A stretch of 64,000 bases of DNA from a virus, in the IMG/VR virus record IMGVR_UViG_3300046003_007336, positions 62,001 to 126,000 of that record, one strand, 5' to 3'. Shown in pieces: positions 56,573-64,000 of the stretch (its first letter is position 1; each line of letters begins with the position of its first letter). The position numbers and the translations under genes are program-made. The notes beneath the pieces are model-generated. The model did no database searches. It was given only the letters and a program-made list of their open reading frames with translations, and had not been told where the DNA came from.

Positions 56573-57994
56573 ATGCTTTCGCAGATGACCACCCCGACCA
56601 TCGAAAACGAAATCGCCACGGGCGACCGCACGATCTTCAACATCCCGGAAGCCAACCTGCCCCGCTTCGAGAAGGAAATCGCCTCGCTGAGCAAGCGGTC
56701 GGTTCGCCTGACCGGCTCGCCGATCAAGCCCCACGTTTTCGGTTTCAACATGGTCGAGCGCGCCGATGGCACCGCCACCAAGGTCTATGAAGTCTACCTG
56801 ATGGCCGATGCGCCGAAGGTCTCGGGCTTCACCTTCGTGGCCCGCATCGACCACACCAATGAGACCGGCAACATCATCCGTTCGGTTCCCAACACGGGCG
56901 CCATGGTCCCGGACTACTACCGCACCGCCCAGCCGAACTGCGATCATTGCGGCCACAAGCGGATGCGCCGCGACACCTTCCTGGTTCGCGAAGACGCGAC
57001 CGGTGAGTTCAAGCAAATCGGCTCCACCTGCCTGACCGATTTCTTCGAAGGCCAGGACCCGGCCAAGATCGCCCGTCTGGCCGAGTACCTCGGCTATGCC
57101 CGCGAAATCGGCGACGCCCTCGAAGGCAACGGCGAAGCCTCGCTGAACGACCGCCGCTGGATTTCCCTTGAGGCGTTCCTCCAGAATGCTGCCGCCATGG
57201 TTCGCGTCCTCGGCTGGGTGTCGGGCAAGGCCGCCTATAACGACCCGAGCCTGACTGCGACCAAGATCAGCACCATGCAGAACATGTTCACCACCGGCTA
57301 CCGCGAGCCCATCACGGCGGCCGATGAAGCCACCGCCGAGGCCGCTCTGGCTTGGGCCCGTTCGCTGGGCGAGAAGGCCGACCCGAGCGAGTTCGAACAC
57401 AACGTCGCCGTCGTCGCCAACGCGACCTATATGGAAGCCCGGTCGGAAGGCATCGCCGCCGCCATCGTGGGCTGCTACCTGCGTGAGCAGCAGAAGTCCC
57501 GCACGGCCAAGGGCCCGATTCAGGTCGGCAGCCTCGAAGGTCTGGTCGCCCTGTTCGACCGTGCCGCCGCCTCGAAGGTGAAGGGCCCCGGCATCACCCA
57601 ACGGAAGGTGAAGATTCGCCTGCAACTGCCGGACAAGAAGCGCATCGTGCTCGACATGGCTGGCCCGACCGCCAAGGCCCCCGGCACCCTGAACGTCACG
57701 GACGGTCGCCCCTTCGGCGAAAACATCTGGTATGGCCGCGTGACCCGCGACGGCGCCTTCTCGGCCTCCCCCCGTGCGGCCGACGCCGATGTGGTTTCGA
57801 TCACCGTCCTGCTGGCCGCGATGGCTGCTGACCCGGCCGCCACCGCCGCCGCCTACGGTCACGCCACGGGCAACTGCTGCTTCTGCTCCATCGCCCTGAC
57901 CGACAAGCGGTCGGTGGACGTCGGCTACGGCCCCCACTGCGCCGACCGCATGGGTCTGCCGTGGGGAAACAAGCGCATCGCGGAGAGCGTCTGA
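56573..57994 (+). CDS. Zinc-binding protein with DUF6011-like end, 473 aa
   Basis: Strong promoter and AGGAGACG ribosome site. Two cysteine clusters: CDHCGHKRMRRDTFLV near residues 123-138 with a later GSTCLTDFF, and the C-terminal NCCFCSIALTDKRSVDVGYG followed by HCADRMGLPW, which follows the DUF6011 pattern known from plasmid and phage proteins. Ala-rich helical regions lie between. Probably binds nucleic acid through zinc fingers; role unknown. Strict codon use suggests high expression. Confidence 0.75.
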   Translation: MLSQMTTPTIENEIATGDRTIFNIPEANLPRFEKEIASLSKRSVRLTGSPIKPHVFGFNMVERADGTATKVYEVYLMADAPKVSGFTFVARIDHTNETGNIIRSVPNTGAMVPDYYRTAQPNCDHCGHKRMRRDTFLVREDATGEFKQIGSTCLTDFFEGQDPAKIARLAEYLGYAREIGDALEGNGEASLNDRRWISLEAFLQNAAAMVRVLGWVSGKAAYNDPSLTATKISTMQNMFTTGYREPITAADEATAEAALAWARSLGEKADPSEFEHNVAVVANATYMEARSEGIAAAIVGCYLREQQKSRTAKGPIQVGSLEGLVALFDRAAASKVKGPGITQRKVKIRLQLPDKKRIVLDMAGPTAKAPGTLNVTDGRPFGENIWYGRVTRDGAFSASPRAADADVVSITVLLAAMAADPAATAAAYGHATGNCCFCSIALTDKRSVDVGYGPHCADRMGLPWGNKRIAESV

Positions 57995-58353
57995 TGGATT
58001 CGGTTTACTTCAACACGGACGGCGTCGTCCTGACCCGCAAGCCGGTGGACACACTCGACTTCCGCCAGGGCTCGTGGGGGCACGTTCTGCATTCCTCGAC
58101 CTTCCGTGAAGTCGAAGGCCCCAAGAACCTGATCGGCCGTCTGAGCGACCGGGTCCGCAAGGTGCGTCGGTACAGCTTCATCGTCCACAGCGGCCATCAT
58201 CCCCGAGCGGGCCAGCGCGTAATCTGGAAGAGCGCGGCGGGCGACATCGAAGGCGTTCTGTATGATTTCGAATGCTTCGCCAATCCGCGCGACCAGTTCA
58301 AACTGTTCGTCGAGGTGACTGGGCCTCTGCCGACCCTCGCCGTCGTCTCCTGA
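57994..58353 (+). CDS. Small beta-rich protein, 119 aa
   Basis: ATG 57994 overlaps the preceding stop. Strands RRYSFIVHSGHHPRAGQRVI and a late stretch VLYDFECFANPRDQFKLFVE, which looks like the recurrent strand-F-helix module, here followed by another strand. Same operon as the zinc-binding protein. Function unknown. Confidence 0.7.
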   Translation: MDSVYFNTDGVVLTRKPVDTLDFRQGSWGHVLHSSTFREVEGPKNLIGRLSDRVRKVRRYSFIVHSGHHPRAGQRVIWKSAAGDIEGVLYDFECFANPRDQFKLFVEVTGPLPTLAVVS

Positions 58354-58361
58354 TTTTTTCG

Positions 58362-58390
58362 TAGACGATTTCGTCCAATTACTCTAGGGT
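58362..58390 (+). promoter_or_regulatory. Leaderless promoter with TAGAC-type -35
   Basis: TAGACG 58362-58367, 17 bases, TAGGGT 58385-58390, six bases to ATG 58397. Confidence 0.55.
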
Positions 58391-58396
58391 CATCTG

Positions 58397-59170
58397 ATGC
58401 GTATCATCACCCCCGCTCCGCATTTCCGTGACTACTACGACGGCGGCATGGCCTACGGCCAGGACACGTCGGCCACGTATGTCCGTGCTCAGCGGTTCGA
58501 GATCGCCGATTTCCGCGTGCAGGGTGAGCACGAAGCTCTCGTGAAGCACGTCCATCACGACGCCGCCGCCTACGTGAAGCAAGAGCATCGACGTGATCGC
58601 GCCACCACGTCGTGGTGGCAAAGCGGCGGCAGCGAGCGGGCCCAGCAGGGCATGCTGTTCTTCTGTGGACGCGCGTACCCGTTCTTGCAGGCGACCCGCT
58701 GGGTGTCGAAGAAAACCGCGACCGGATACGTGTCGCAAGACCCGGTCTACATGACTTCCTTCGACCAGAAGGGGTTCGACCCCTACTGCGACAACGAGAA
58801 CTCCATGCGGGCCCCGCCTTTCCGTCAGTGGCTGGATGAGAACCAGTCCAAAGCTGACGCGACGATCAACCTGCATTTCAATTCCCCCATCGTCGCCTAC
58901 TGCCTGCACGACGTCGGCTCCTCCAGCATCTCGCCGGACAGGAAGTCCTGCTTCGTCGTGAACCCCAGCTTGCAAGGGCTGGGCTTCCAGCACGTCATCG
59001 ACCCCTTCACGGCGTTCCAGGATATCTCGATGTTCGTCACGGGCGTCTTGGGCCAGAACCTCGACCCGCCCGCCGCCATGTCGGACAAGGAGAAGATCGG
59101 TTCGCACGGCCTGCACCCCACGCACGCCTTCCGCACGGTCTCGCCGGGCAAGAAGAAGAAAAAGAACTGA
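58397..59170 (+). CDS. Unknown phage protein, 257 aa, leaderless
   Basis: ATG 58397 has no ribosome site and follows the -10 box by six bases. His-rich N-terminal half (HEALVKHVHHDAAAYVKQEH), a compact middle (GMLFFCGRAYPFLQATRWVS) and a lysine-rich end (SPGKKKKKN). No family recognised. First of three coupled genes. Confidence 0.7.
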   Translation: MRIITPAPHFRDYYDGGMAYGQDTSATYVRAQRFEIADFRVQGEHEALVKHVHHDAAAYVKQEHRRDRATTSWWQSGGSERAQQGMLFFCGRAYPFLQATRWVSKKTATGYVSQDPVYMTSFDQKGFDPYCDNENSMRAPPFRQWLDENQSKADATINLHFNSPIVAYCLHDVGSSSISPDRKSCFVVNPSLQGLGFQHVIDPFTAFQDISMFVTGVLGQNLDPPAAMSDKEKIGSHGLHPTHAFRTVSPGKKKKKN

Positions 59171-59655
59171 TGGCCTTCGAATCCTTTACCGTGGGCATCG
59201 ATCACCGCATGAACGACGAACAGAAAAAAAAGAGCCAGCCATACAAGAACGGCTTTGCTTCCGGGAAGCGGTTGAGCGTGCACACCGTGGGTGCTCCGAT
59301 AGAGTTCGACGTTGGCTTCAACGACGGACGCCATGAGGCTGTACGGGACTGCGGCTATTCCATCGAATGTCTCAACCATCCGGCGCCGAGGTTCTCCACG
59401 CTGCTCCTGTGTGCGTTCAACGGCACCCGCATCGAATCCGTGCCCCCGGCGTGGTTCTTTCATCCCAACCCCTCGGTGGGTCTGGCGTGGTTGCGGGTCA
59501 AAGGCGCCATCGACGCCGCCTATCCGGCAATCGCGTCGTGGCAGGATGTCTACATGGCCTACGTGCCCCGCCATGGTCGCCCCGAGGGCGCGCAGGAGAG
59601 CACCATCAAGGCGTGGACACGGGTGGCCGAAGCCGGTCACGCGCTTCTGTCGTGA
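59170..59655 (+). CDS. Unknown protein, 161 aa
   Basis: Starts on the stop of the preceding gene. MAFESFTVGIDHRMNDEQKK, then a compact middle (KNGFASGKRLSVHTVGAPIE) and a helical end. Overlaps the next gene by a GTGA junction. Function unknown. Confidence 0.7.
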   Translation: MAFESFTVGIDHRMNDEQKKKSQPYKNGFASGKRLSVHTVGAPIEFDVGFNDGRHEAVRDCGYSIECLNHPAPRFSTLLLCAFNGTRIESVPPAWFFHPNPSVGLAWLRVKGAIDAAYPAIASWQDVYMAYVPRHGRPEGAQESTIKAWTRVAEAGHALLS

Positions 59656-60023
59656 CCAAGCATCTCGGCGAACGGGCCTCGTTCTTCACCAACCTGGAAG
59701 GTATCGGTTTCGTTGGGTTCGAGAGAATCAGCACCGTTGAACTCATGGAAACGGACGCCGCCGACATAGAGACCATCCTGAGGGATTACGGTCTCGTCCA
59801 CATCTCGTCATGGCCTCGCGTCAATTGGGAGCAGTTCCGGGATGTCTTGGATGCCATGATCGACGAGGGCTGGCATGTCGGCAAGTTCACCTATGCGTTC
59901 GTCTGGGACACCCGCGTGGACCCCAGCCATGGCGGCGTCCCCACGACCCTATGGGCGTTCGAGAACCTATCGACTGCCACGAGAATGTCTTTGAATTTTG
60001 ACTCCAGGACGGTAGCTCAGTAG
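59652..60023 (+). CDS. C-terminal-module protein, 123 aa
   Basis: GTG 59652 in a GTGA overlap. Helical middle (VNWEQFRDVLDAMIDEGWHV), and the end TTLWAFENLSTATRMSLNFD again fits the recurrent module. Function unknown. Confidence 0.65.
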   Translation: MTKHLGERASFFTNLEGIGFVGFERISTVELMETDAADIETILRDYGLVHISSWPRVNWEQFRDVLDAMIDEGWHVGKFTYAFVWDTRVDPSHGGVPTTLWAFENLSTATRMSLNFDSRTVAQ

Positions 60024-60052
60024 TATCGGGTTTCCCTTTACTCAGTGAGTTC

Positions 60053-60400
60053 ATGTCAATCAAGATCACAGAGGCCTTCGTGCCTCACCCGGACAAAGTC
60101 TTCGTCACCGATATTGAATCCGGTCCTCTGAAAACCCAGAGCGGCCTCATCATCCCCGACGACAACATGCAGAACCGTGGCATCCGCCCGCGTTGGGCCC
60201 AGGTCTACGCCATCGGCGCAAACATCACCGACGTCGCGGTCGGGGAATGGATTTTCCTCGAACACGGGCGATGGGGGTTCGGTATCGACCTCGAACTCCC
60301 GACCGGAGACGTCGTCCGCGTCTGGCACGCAGACTTCCCCAACGGTTCCATGATGGCTTCGACCGAGGACCCGCGCGCGAACCAAAAAACCGTTCTGTGA
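60053..60400 (+). CDS. 31: GroES-type co-chaperonin (gp31-like)
   Basis: 115 residues, like T4 gp31 (111). Cpn10 layout: PDKVFVTDIESGPLKTQSGL (strand plus mobile loop), LIIPDD, then RWAQVYAIG and VGEWIFLEHGRWG. gp31 replaces host GroES on GroEL to fold the major capsid protein in T4. TTGACT with TAGTAT 17 bases later lies upstream. Assigned by layout. Confidence 0.8.
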   Translation: MSIKITEAFVPHPDKVFVTDIESGPLKTQSGLIIPDDNMQNRGIRPRWAQVYAIGANITDVAVGEWIFLEHGRWGFGIDLELPTGDVVRVWHADFPNGSMMASTEDPRANQKTVL

Positions 60401-60459
60401 TTTCGACAGACGGATTTGGTTTTGCTATACGGGATGGATACTTTGAGGATATTGGGTAG

Positions 60460-61392
60460 ATGAGCTTGAAACTATGGGTGGACGAATACCGCCCACAGAC
60501 GCTGGACCAGTATGTCTGGCGCGACCCCGAGCAGCGGGCTCAGGTCGAGAAGTGGCTTTCGGATGGGGCTCTTCCCCACCTCCTCCTTTCGGGCGTGCAG
60601 GGGACAGGGAAGACCTCCCTCATCCTTCTGATGCTCCGGCTGCTCGGAATCCCAGACGCCGATATTCTGATGATCAACGCCAGCCGTGACCGGCTCGTGG
60701 ACGACATTCAGGAGAAGATCGTCAATTTCGTCTCGACGTGGGCCTTCAACGACAGCGGCATCAAGTACGTCATCCTCGACGAGGCCGACAAGCTCTCGCC
60801 GATGGCGCAGGGCCTGCTCCGGGGTGAGATCGAACGCTTCTCGGACGTGTGTCGATTCGCCCTCACCTGCAATGCGGTCAACAAGATCACCGACCCGATC
60901 AAGTCTCGCTGCCAGGGCTTCCACTTTCTCACGCTGGACCGCGATGATTTCACGGCCCGCGCCGGAGAAATTCTCGTCAAGGAAGGCATCGAGTTTGATG
61001 TCGAGACTCTGGTCTCGCATGTCGATGCCACCTACCCGGATATGCGGAAGTGCATCGGGATGCTGCAACAGCACAGCACGACCGGCACCCTCATCGCGTT
61101 CGCGGTCGCGGACATGGAGGGGGCGCAGGATTACCTCATCGACGTCATCGCCATGATTATGGGCGGCGATCTTCTTGGCGCCCGCAAACGTCTGGTCGCG
61201 GAGGCTCCACCGGAGGACTACCCAGACATCTACCGCTATTTCTATCGCAACCTCGAAATCTGGTCCGATACTCGTCAGGGTCAGGATGAAGCCATCCTGA
61301 TCATCCGCCGCGCTCTGGTCAACCACCCGAACGTTGCCGACATCGAGATCAATCTTGCGGCCTGCATGGTCGAGCTTTCGAGGCTGCGTTGA
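60460..61392 (+). CDS. 44: Sliding clamp loader large subunit (gp44-like)
   Basis: 310 residues, like T4 gp44 (319). Starts LWVDEYRPQTLDQYV (the RFC box), Walker A GVQGTGKTS (45-53), Walker B VILDEADKL, and sensor SRC motif KSRCQGF. The AAA+ ATPase opens gp45 rings onto DNA. gp62 is not recognised in the window, and the clamp gene lies 37 kb away. Confidence 0.93.
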   Translation: MSLKLWVDEYRPQTLDQYVWRDPEQRAQVEKWLSDGALPHLLLSGVQGTGKTSLILLMLRLLGIPDADILMINASRDRLVDDIQEKIVNFVSTWAFNDSGIKYVILDEADKLSPMAQGLLRGEIERFSDVCRFALTCNAVNKITDPIKSRCQGFHFLTLDRDDFTARAGEILVKEGIEFDVETLVSHVDATYPDMRKCIGMLQQHSTTGTLIAFAVADMEGAQDYLIDVIAMIMGGDLLGARKRLVAEAPPEDYPDIYRYFYRNLEIWSDTRQGQDEAILIIRRALVNHPNVADIEINLAACMVELSRLR

Positions 61393-61604
61393 AATCAGTA
61401 GTCGAAAACACCAACCACATCACTGCCGTGCGGAAGGCCACTCGGGTGTTCTATATCAACACCGGAAACATGCCTTCGGCTAAAGCCCGCGCTCATCTTG
61501 AGCAAGTCAAACAAGACATCATGGCTACTGCTGATACTGTATTCCACGAAAACTTCTTTATAGCAACGGGCGACGAATCCAGTGTAGAAGTATTCTACCC
61601 CTGA
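61389..61604 (+). CDS. Small protein, 71 aa (paralogue pair, copy 1)
   Basis: TTG 61389 overlaps the clamp loader stop. Shares the pattern TRVFYINTGN...ARAHLEQVK...ENFFIATG with the next gene. AT-rich compared with the clamp loader. Function unknown. Confidence 0.65.
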   Translation: MKSVVENTNHITAVRKATRVFYINTGNMPSAKARAHLEQVKQDIMATADTVFHENFFIATGDESSVEVFYP

Positions 61605-61612
61605 GGAACAAC

Positions 61613-61828
61613 ATGCTTAGCGACTACTCCCCAAATGGAATGTTCGTCCAGCCGCCGAAGAGAACTCGCATCTTCTACGTCGGCATCGGCGAAAACAACT
61701 CAACCACGTCGGCAAGAGCGAAGAAGCTCGTTGAGGAGTTCAAGCGGGAAACAAATCCCGACAGCACTCACTACGAGAACATCTTCCTCGCGTCGCCGAA
61801 CAACCACCACCACGTCCATATTTTTTAA
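61613..61828 (+). CDS. Small protein, 71 aa (paralogue pair, copy 2)
   Basis: Paralogue of the preceding gene (TRIFYVGIGE, ARAKKLVEEFK, ENIFLAS). GAGGAA lies before ATG 61613. His-rich end (NNHHHVHIF). Function unknown. Confidence 0.68.
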   Translation: MLSDYSPNGMFVQPPKRTRIFYVGIGENNSTTSARAKKLVEEFKRETNPDSTHYENIFLASPNNHHHVHIF

Positions 61829-61836
61829 GGATATTC

Positions 61837-62253
61837 ATGACTGCCGAAACGAAGAAGACTTTCGGGGACCGCTACCTGCGCAACCGTCCCTTCCTGGTCA
61901 TCTCGACCATCGCCCGCCCCGCCAAGGGCATCCGCACCTACAAGCAGGGCTGGGCTGACACCTCATCCAACTGGGCCACGTTCGAACAGCCGCAGATCGT
62001 TGATCGGGTCTCGAACAAACACCTCACCGAAGCCAGCGTCATCATCGACATCCTGAATCGCGCAGTGGTCAAGAACCGCCACAGCGACGGGAACGACGAC
62101 AAGCTGGCCGTCGAGCACTTCCTGACCAAATACACCGAACTCGTCACCGAGGGTCTGGTCCAGTTCGCGCGCAACTCCGGCCTCGTCAACGAAGCCACCG
62201 TGGCCGCCGCCGCTGCTGAAGCGGATGCGGAGGAAGCTGCGGCTGCCGAGTGA
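61837..62253 (+). CDS. Unknown protein, 138 aa, Ala/Glu tail
   Basis: AAGG before ATG 61837. Folded core (RNRPFLVISTIARPAKGIRT, QIVDRVSNKHLTEASVIID) and an acidic Ala-rich tail (AAAAAEADAEEAAAAE). Coupled to the HAD gene by a GTGA overlap. Function unknown. Confidence 0.72.
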   Translation: MTAETKKTFGDRYLRNRPFLVISTIARPAKGIRTYKQGWADTSSNWATFEQPQIVDRVSNKHLTEASVIIDILNRAVVKNRHSDGNDDKLAVEHFLTKYTELVTEGLVQFARNSGLVNEATVAAAAAEADAEEAAAAE

Positions 62254-62825
62254 CCAACAAGATCATCCTCACGGACGTCGATGAGACCATTCTGAATTTC
62301 ACCGGCCCCTTCGAGGCATGGCTTGCAGAGCAGGGCTACACCGTCAACGGAACCCTGCGGGACACCTACGGCATCCACCACCTGATCGGCATCCACGACC
62401 TCGACGAGATCACCAGGATTGTGGGCGAGTTCCACGATGCAGGAGAGACCTTCGCAGCCTTGGAGCCGGAACCACACGCTCTTGAAGCCATGACGGAACT
62501 CTATCTGGACGGCTTCAGGTTCGTCGCCATCACGGCGGTTGACGATACGCCCAACATCAAGGCGAGGCGTATCGAAAACCTCAACCGGGCGTTCGGGTTC
62601 GACTTCGAAGATTGTATCTGTGTCGGTCAGATGCAGCCCAAGACGGAGGCGTTGAAGAAATTCTCGCCGACCGTCTGGGTCGAGGACAACCCCCACCACG
62701 CCTACGAGGGCAGCCGGTTGGGTCACCGCACATTCCTGATCAACCACGCCTTCAACGAATATTTCAAAGATGATCTCGTCACGCGGGTCCAGGACTGGCG
62801 CGAGATCAGAAAGGCTATCCTGTGA
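62250..62825 (+). CDS. HAD-superfamily phosphatase
   Basis: 191 residues, GTG start. N-terminal DxDxT motif LTDVDETIL with Asp9 as nucleophile and Asp11 as acid/base; later VAITAVDD (motif II), then a Lys near KTEAL and WVEDNPHH as the acidic motif. Probably a nucleotidase or phosphatase of the 5'-nucleotidase type; substrate unknown. Confidence 0.8.
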   Translation: MTNKIILTDVDETILNFTGPFEAWLAEQGYTVNGTLRDTYGIHHLIGIHDLDEITRIVGEFHDAGETFAALEPEPHALEAMTELYLDGFRFVAITAVDDTPNIKARRIENLNRAFGFDFEDCICVGQMQPKTEALKKFSPTVWVEDNPHHAYEGSRLGHRTFLINHAFNEYFKDDLVTRVQDWREIRKAIL

Positions 62826-62941
62826 ACTTCATCGCTGAACATGGCGACATACTGATTGGCATCGGCGTCGGTGCCGCCGCCGCTCTGGTGGGCGGAGTCG
62901 TCTTCCTCCTGTGGCTTTTCAAGGACTTTCGAATCAGATGA
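62822..62941 (+). CDS. Single-pass membrane peptide, 39 aa
   Basis: GTG 62822 to TGA 62941, overlapping both neighbours. One transmembrane helix (LIGIGVGAAAALVGGVVFLL) with a basic end (FKDFRIR). Could be a holin-like or accessory membrane peptide; too short to assign. Confidence 0.6.
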   Translation: MNFIAEHGDILIGIGVGAAAALVGGVVFLLWLFKDFRIR

Positions 62942-63489
62942 TCTCTGGTTCCTTGCCGCCGCTAGCCGGACACGCAACCGCGACCTCGCGGCTTGGGCCA
63001 TACACATACTCCGTTCGCGGGCGTGACGCCCACGGTCACGAGGTCACACTTGGTTCGTTCACTGACAACGAAAAAGCGATTAGTTTCAAAGTCAAACAAA
63101 TCCTCAACCGTGGCACCTTGGGTTCCTACATAACGCCAAACAAAGCCCTTGCTTTCAACAAAGCGCACGTGGTCATTCAAACGGTCCATCGTTTTCAGAG
63201 ATTCCTGAAGGATGACGAGTTGAAAACTATCGGCTCTATTGTTCTCCCGAATATCGATGCTCGATATCCGACTGCGAAAGGATATGCGGACGCTGAGCTT
63301 ATCGGCCAGTTGGAGTGGGAGTATGTCGATTACAATCTAGTTGCCATAAAGCGTCCAAATAAATGGTATTGCACCATGGAAGTTGTGGCCGAACTGAATA
63401 AACTTACCCCACACAATGGTCACATTATTTGGGAGACCAACTTCGGCGATTTGGAAGCCGACGTATCAAAGGAGATGCTTGCTTGCTGA
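62938..63489 (+). CDS. Unknown protein, 183 aa
   Basis: ATG 62938 in an ATGA overlap. AT-rich relative to neighbours. Beta-rich start (GPYTYSVRGRDAHGHEVTLG), mixed middle (FNKAHVVIQTVHRFQRFLKD). No family recognised. Confidence 0.72.
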   Translation: MISGSLPPLAGHATATSRLGPYTYSVRGRDAHGHEVTLGSFTDNEKAISFKVKQILNRGTLGSYITPNKALAFNKAHVVIQTVHRFQRFLKDDELKTIGSIVLPNIDARYPTAKGYADAELIGQLEWEYVDYNLVAIKRPNKWYCTMEVVAELNKLTPHNGHIIWETNFGDLEADVSKEMLAC

Positions 63490-64000
63490 TAAACCTTTAT
63501 GGCCCGCCCGGCTGCGGGAAATCTACGACCAGAGCGGGGGTGTTCTATCACCTCAAGCAGGCCGGAGTGAACTGCGAAGAGGTCACTGAATTTGCCAAGA
63601 AATTAGTCTGGGAGCATCGGGGCAAGACCCTCGAATGCCAGCCGTATGTCTTCGGCAAGCAGCTTCGTGACATCGAAGTCCTGAAGGGTCAGGTCGCGGC
63701 AATCATCACGGACTCGCCATTGCTGCTCAGCAAGTTCTACGGTGAGAAATACTGCGGTGATCGCTACCCGGCGTCGTTCTACGACTACGTGGTCGATCAA
63801 GCTCGCCTTCACGGTGGGATGAACATCCTGCTCCGTCGAGTGAAGCCCTACAATCCCAAGGGCCGCAACCAGACCGCTGATGAATCCGACGCCTTTGGTG
63901 CCGATCTGAAAGCGATGCTGGATGGTCTTGGCGTCGATTACATCGAACTCGACGGCGACAAGGAAGCGGCCGAGAAAATCGCTACGATGGCCCTGGCCCA
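63483..64000 (+). CDS. P-loop ATPase, 3' end outside window
   Basis: Start TTG 63483 overlaps the previous stop. LLINLYGPPGCGKSTTRAGV carries Walker A; AAIITDSPLLLSKFYG is the Walker B region with DSP. The pattern fits NadR/AAA_28-type ATPases, which T4-like phages encode. The frame is open to the last base of the window. Confidence 0.8.
   Translation, partial: MLINLYGPPGCGKSTTRAGVFYHLKQAGVNCEEVTEFAKKLVWEHRGKTLECQPYVFGKQLRDIEVLKGQVAAIITDSPLLLSKFYGEKYCGDRYPASFYDYVVDQARLHGGMNILLRRVKPYNPKGRNQTADESDAFGADLKAMLDGLGVDYIELDGDKEAAEKIATMALA

Noticed and set aside
56492-57937. 481-codon minus-strand open frame
   Set aside because: It is a shadow of the zinc-binding protein gene on the plus strand, which has Cys motifs and a ribosome site.
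60010-60045. tRNA D-arm-like GGTAGCTCAGTAGT before the co-chaperonin
   Set aside because: No matching acceptor, anticodon or T-arm follows; chance similarity in a promoter region.

Overview
The window is a segment of a large, tailed, T4-superfamily (myovirus-type) phage genome whose host is most likely an alphaproteobacterium. The T4-type assignment rests on a gp43-like DNA polymerase fragment, a gp45-like sliding clamp, a gp44-like clamp loader, a T4 RNase H-like exonuclease, a gp31/GroES-like co-chaperonin and repeated TAAATA late-promoter boxes. The alphaproteobacterial host is inferred from high GC, a circularly permuted (two-piece) tmRNA gene with an ANDN-type tag, and an initiator tRNA whose anticodon stem has two rather than three G:C pairs, as in alphaproteobacteria. 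No integrase, transposase or CRISPR array was seen.

Layout. 1-12.1 kb: a truncated TerD-domain gene, many small unknown proteins, a tRNA cluster (Gly, Glu, Gly, Glu, Glu), CoaD, peptide deformylase and an ATP-grasp protein. 12.1-15.1 kb: RNA-rich, with tRNA-fMet and its terminator, a gene-free 1.1-kb candidate structured RNA with its own promoter and terminator, a Tat-signal protein, the permuted tmRNA and an RNA-ligase-type OB-fold protein. 15.1-19.2 kb: zinc-ribbon protein, PP-loop ATPase, subtilase and six tRNA-Leu genes. 19.2-34.3 kb: the C-terminal half of a split DNA polymerase, sliding clamp, a second candidate large RNA (about 840 nt), isoleucyl-tRNA synthetase, RNase H-type exonuclease, alpha/beta hydrolase and a P-loop kinase. 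34.3-41.9 kb: unknown proteins and a membrane-anchored MazG-like protein. 41.9-56.5 kb, mostly minus strand: tail and fibre genes, including fibre ORFs of 2361 and 1558 residues, one ending in an S74 autoproteolytic chaperone domain. 56.5-64 kb: a DUF6011-like protein, co-chaperonin, clamp loader, HAD phosphatase and P-loop ATPase.

How it fits together. The phage carries a translation kit: 12 tRNAs, an initiator tRNA, peptide deformylase, IleRS and tmRNA. Many of its genes appear to be transcribed as leaderless mRNAs. At least five genes have a TAAATA late box 4-6 nt before ATG, and about ten have a sigma70-like -10 box about 5-8 nt before ATG, so the first transcribed base should be at or next to the start codon. 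Leaderless initiation depends on formyl-Met initiator tRNA, so the initiator tRNA and deformylase may serve this layout (inference). A second theme is some 15 small proteins sharing a C-terminal strand-F-helix module. Calls come from reading sequence motifs only; no database search was run.
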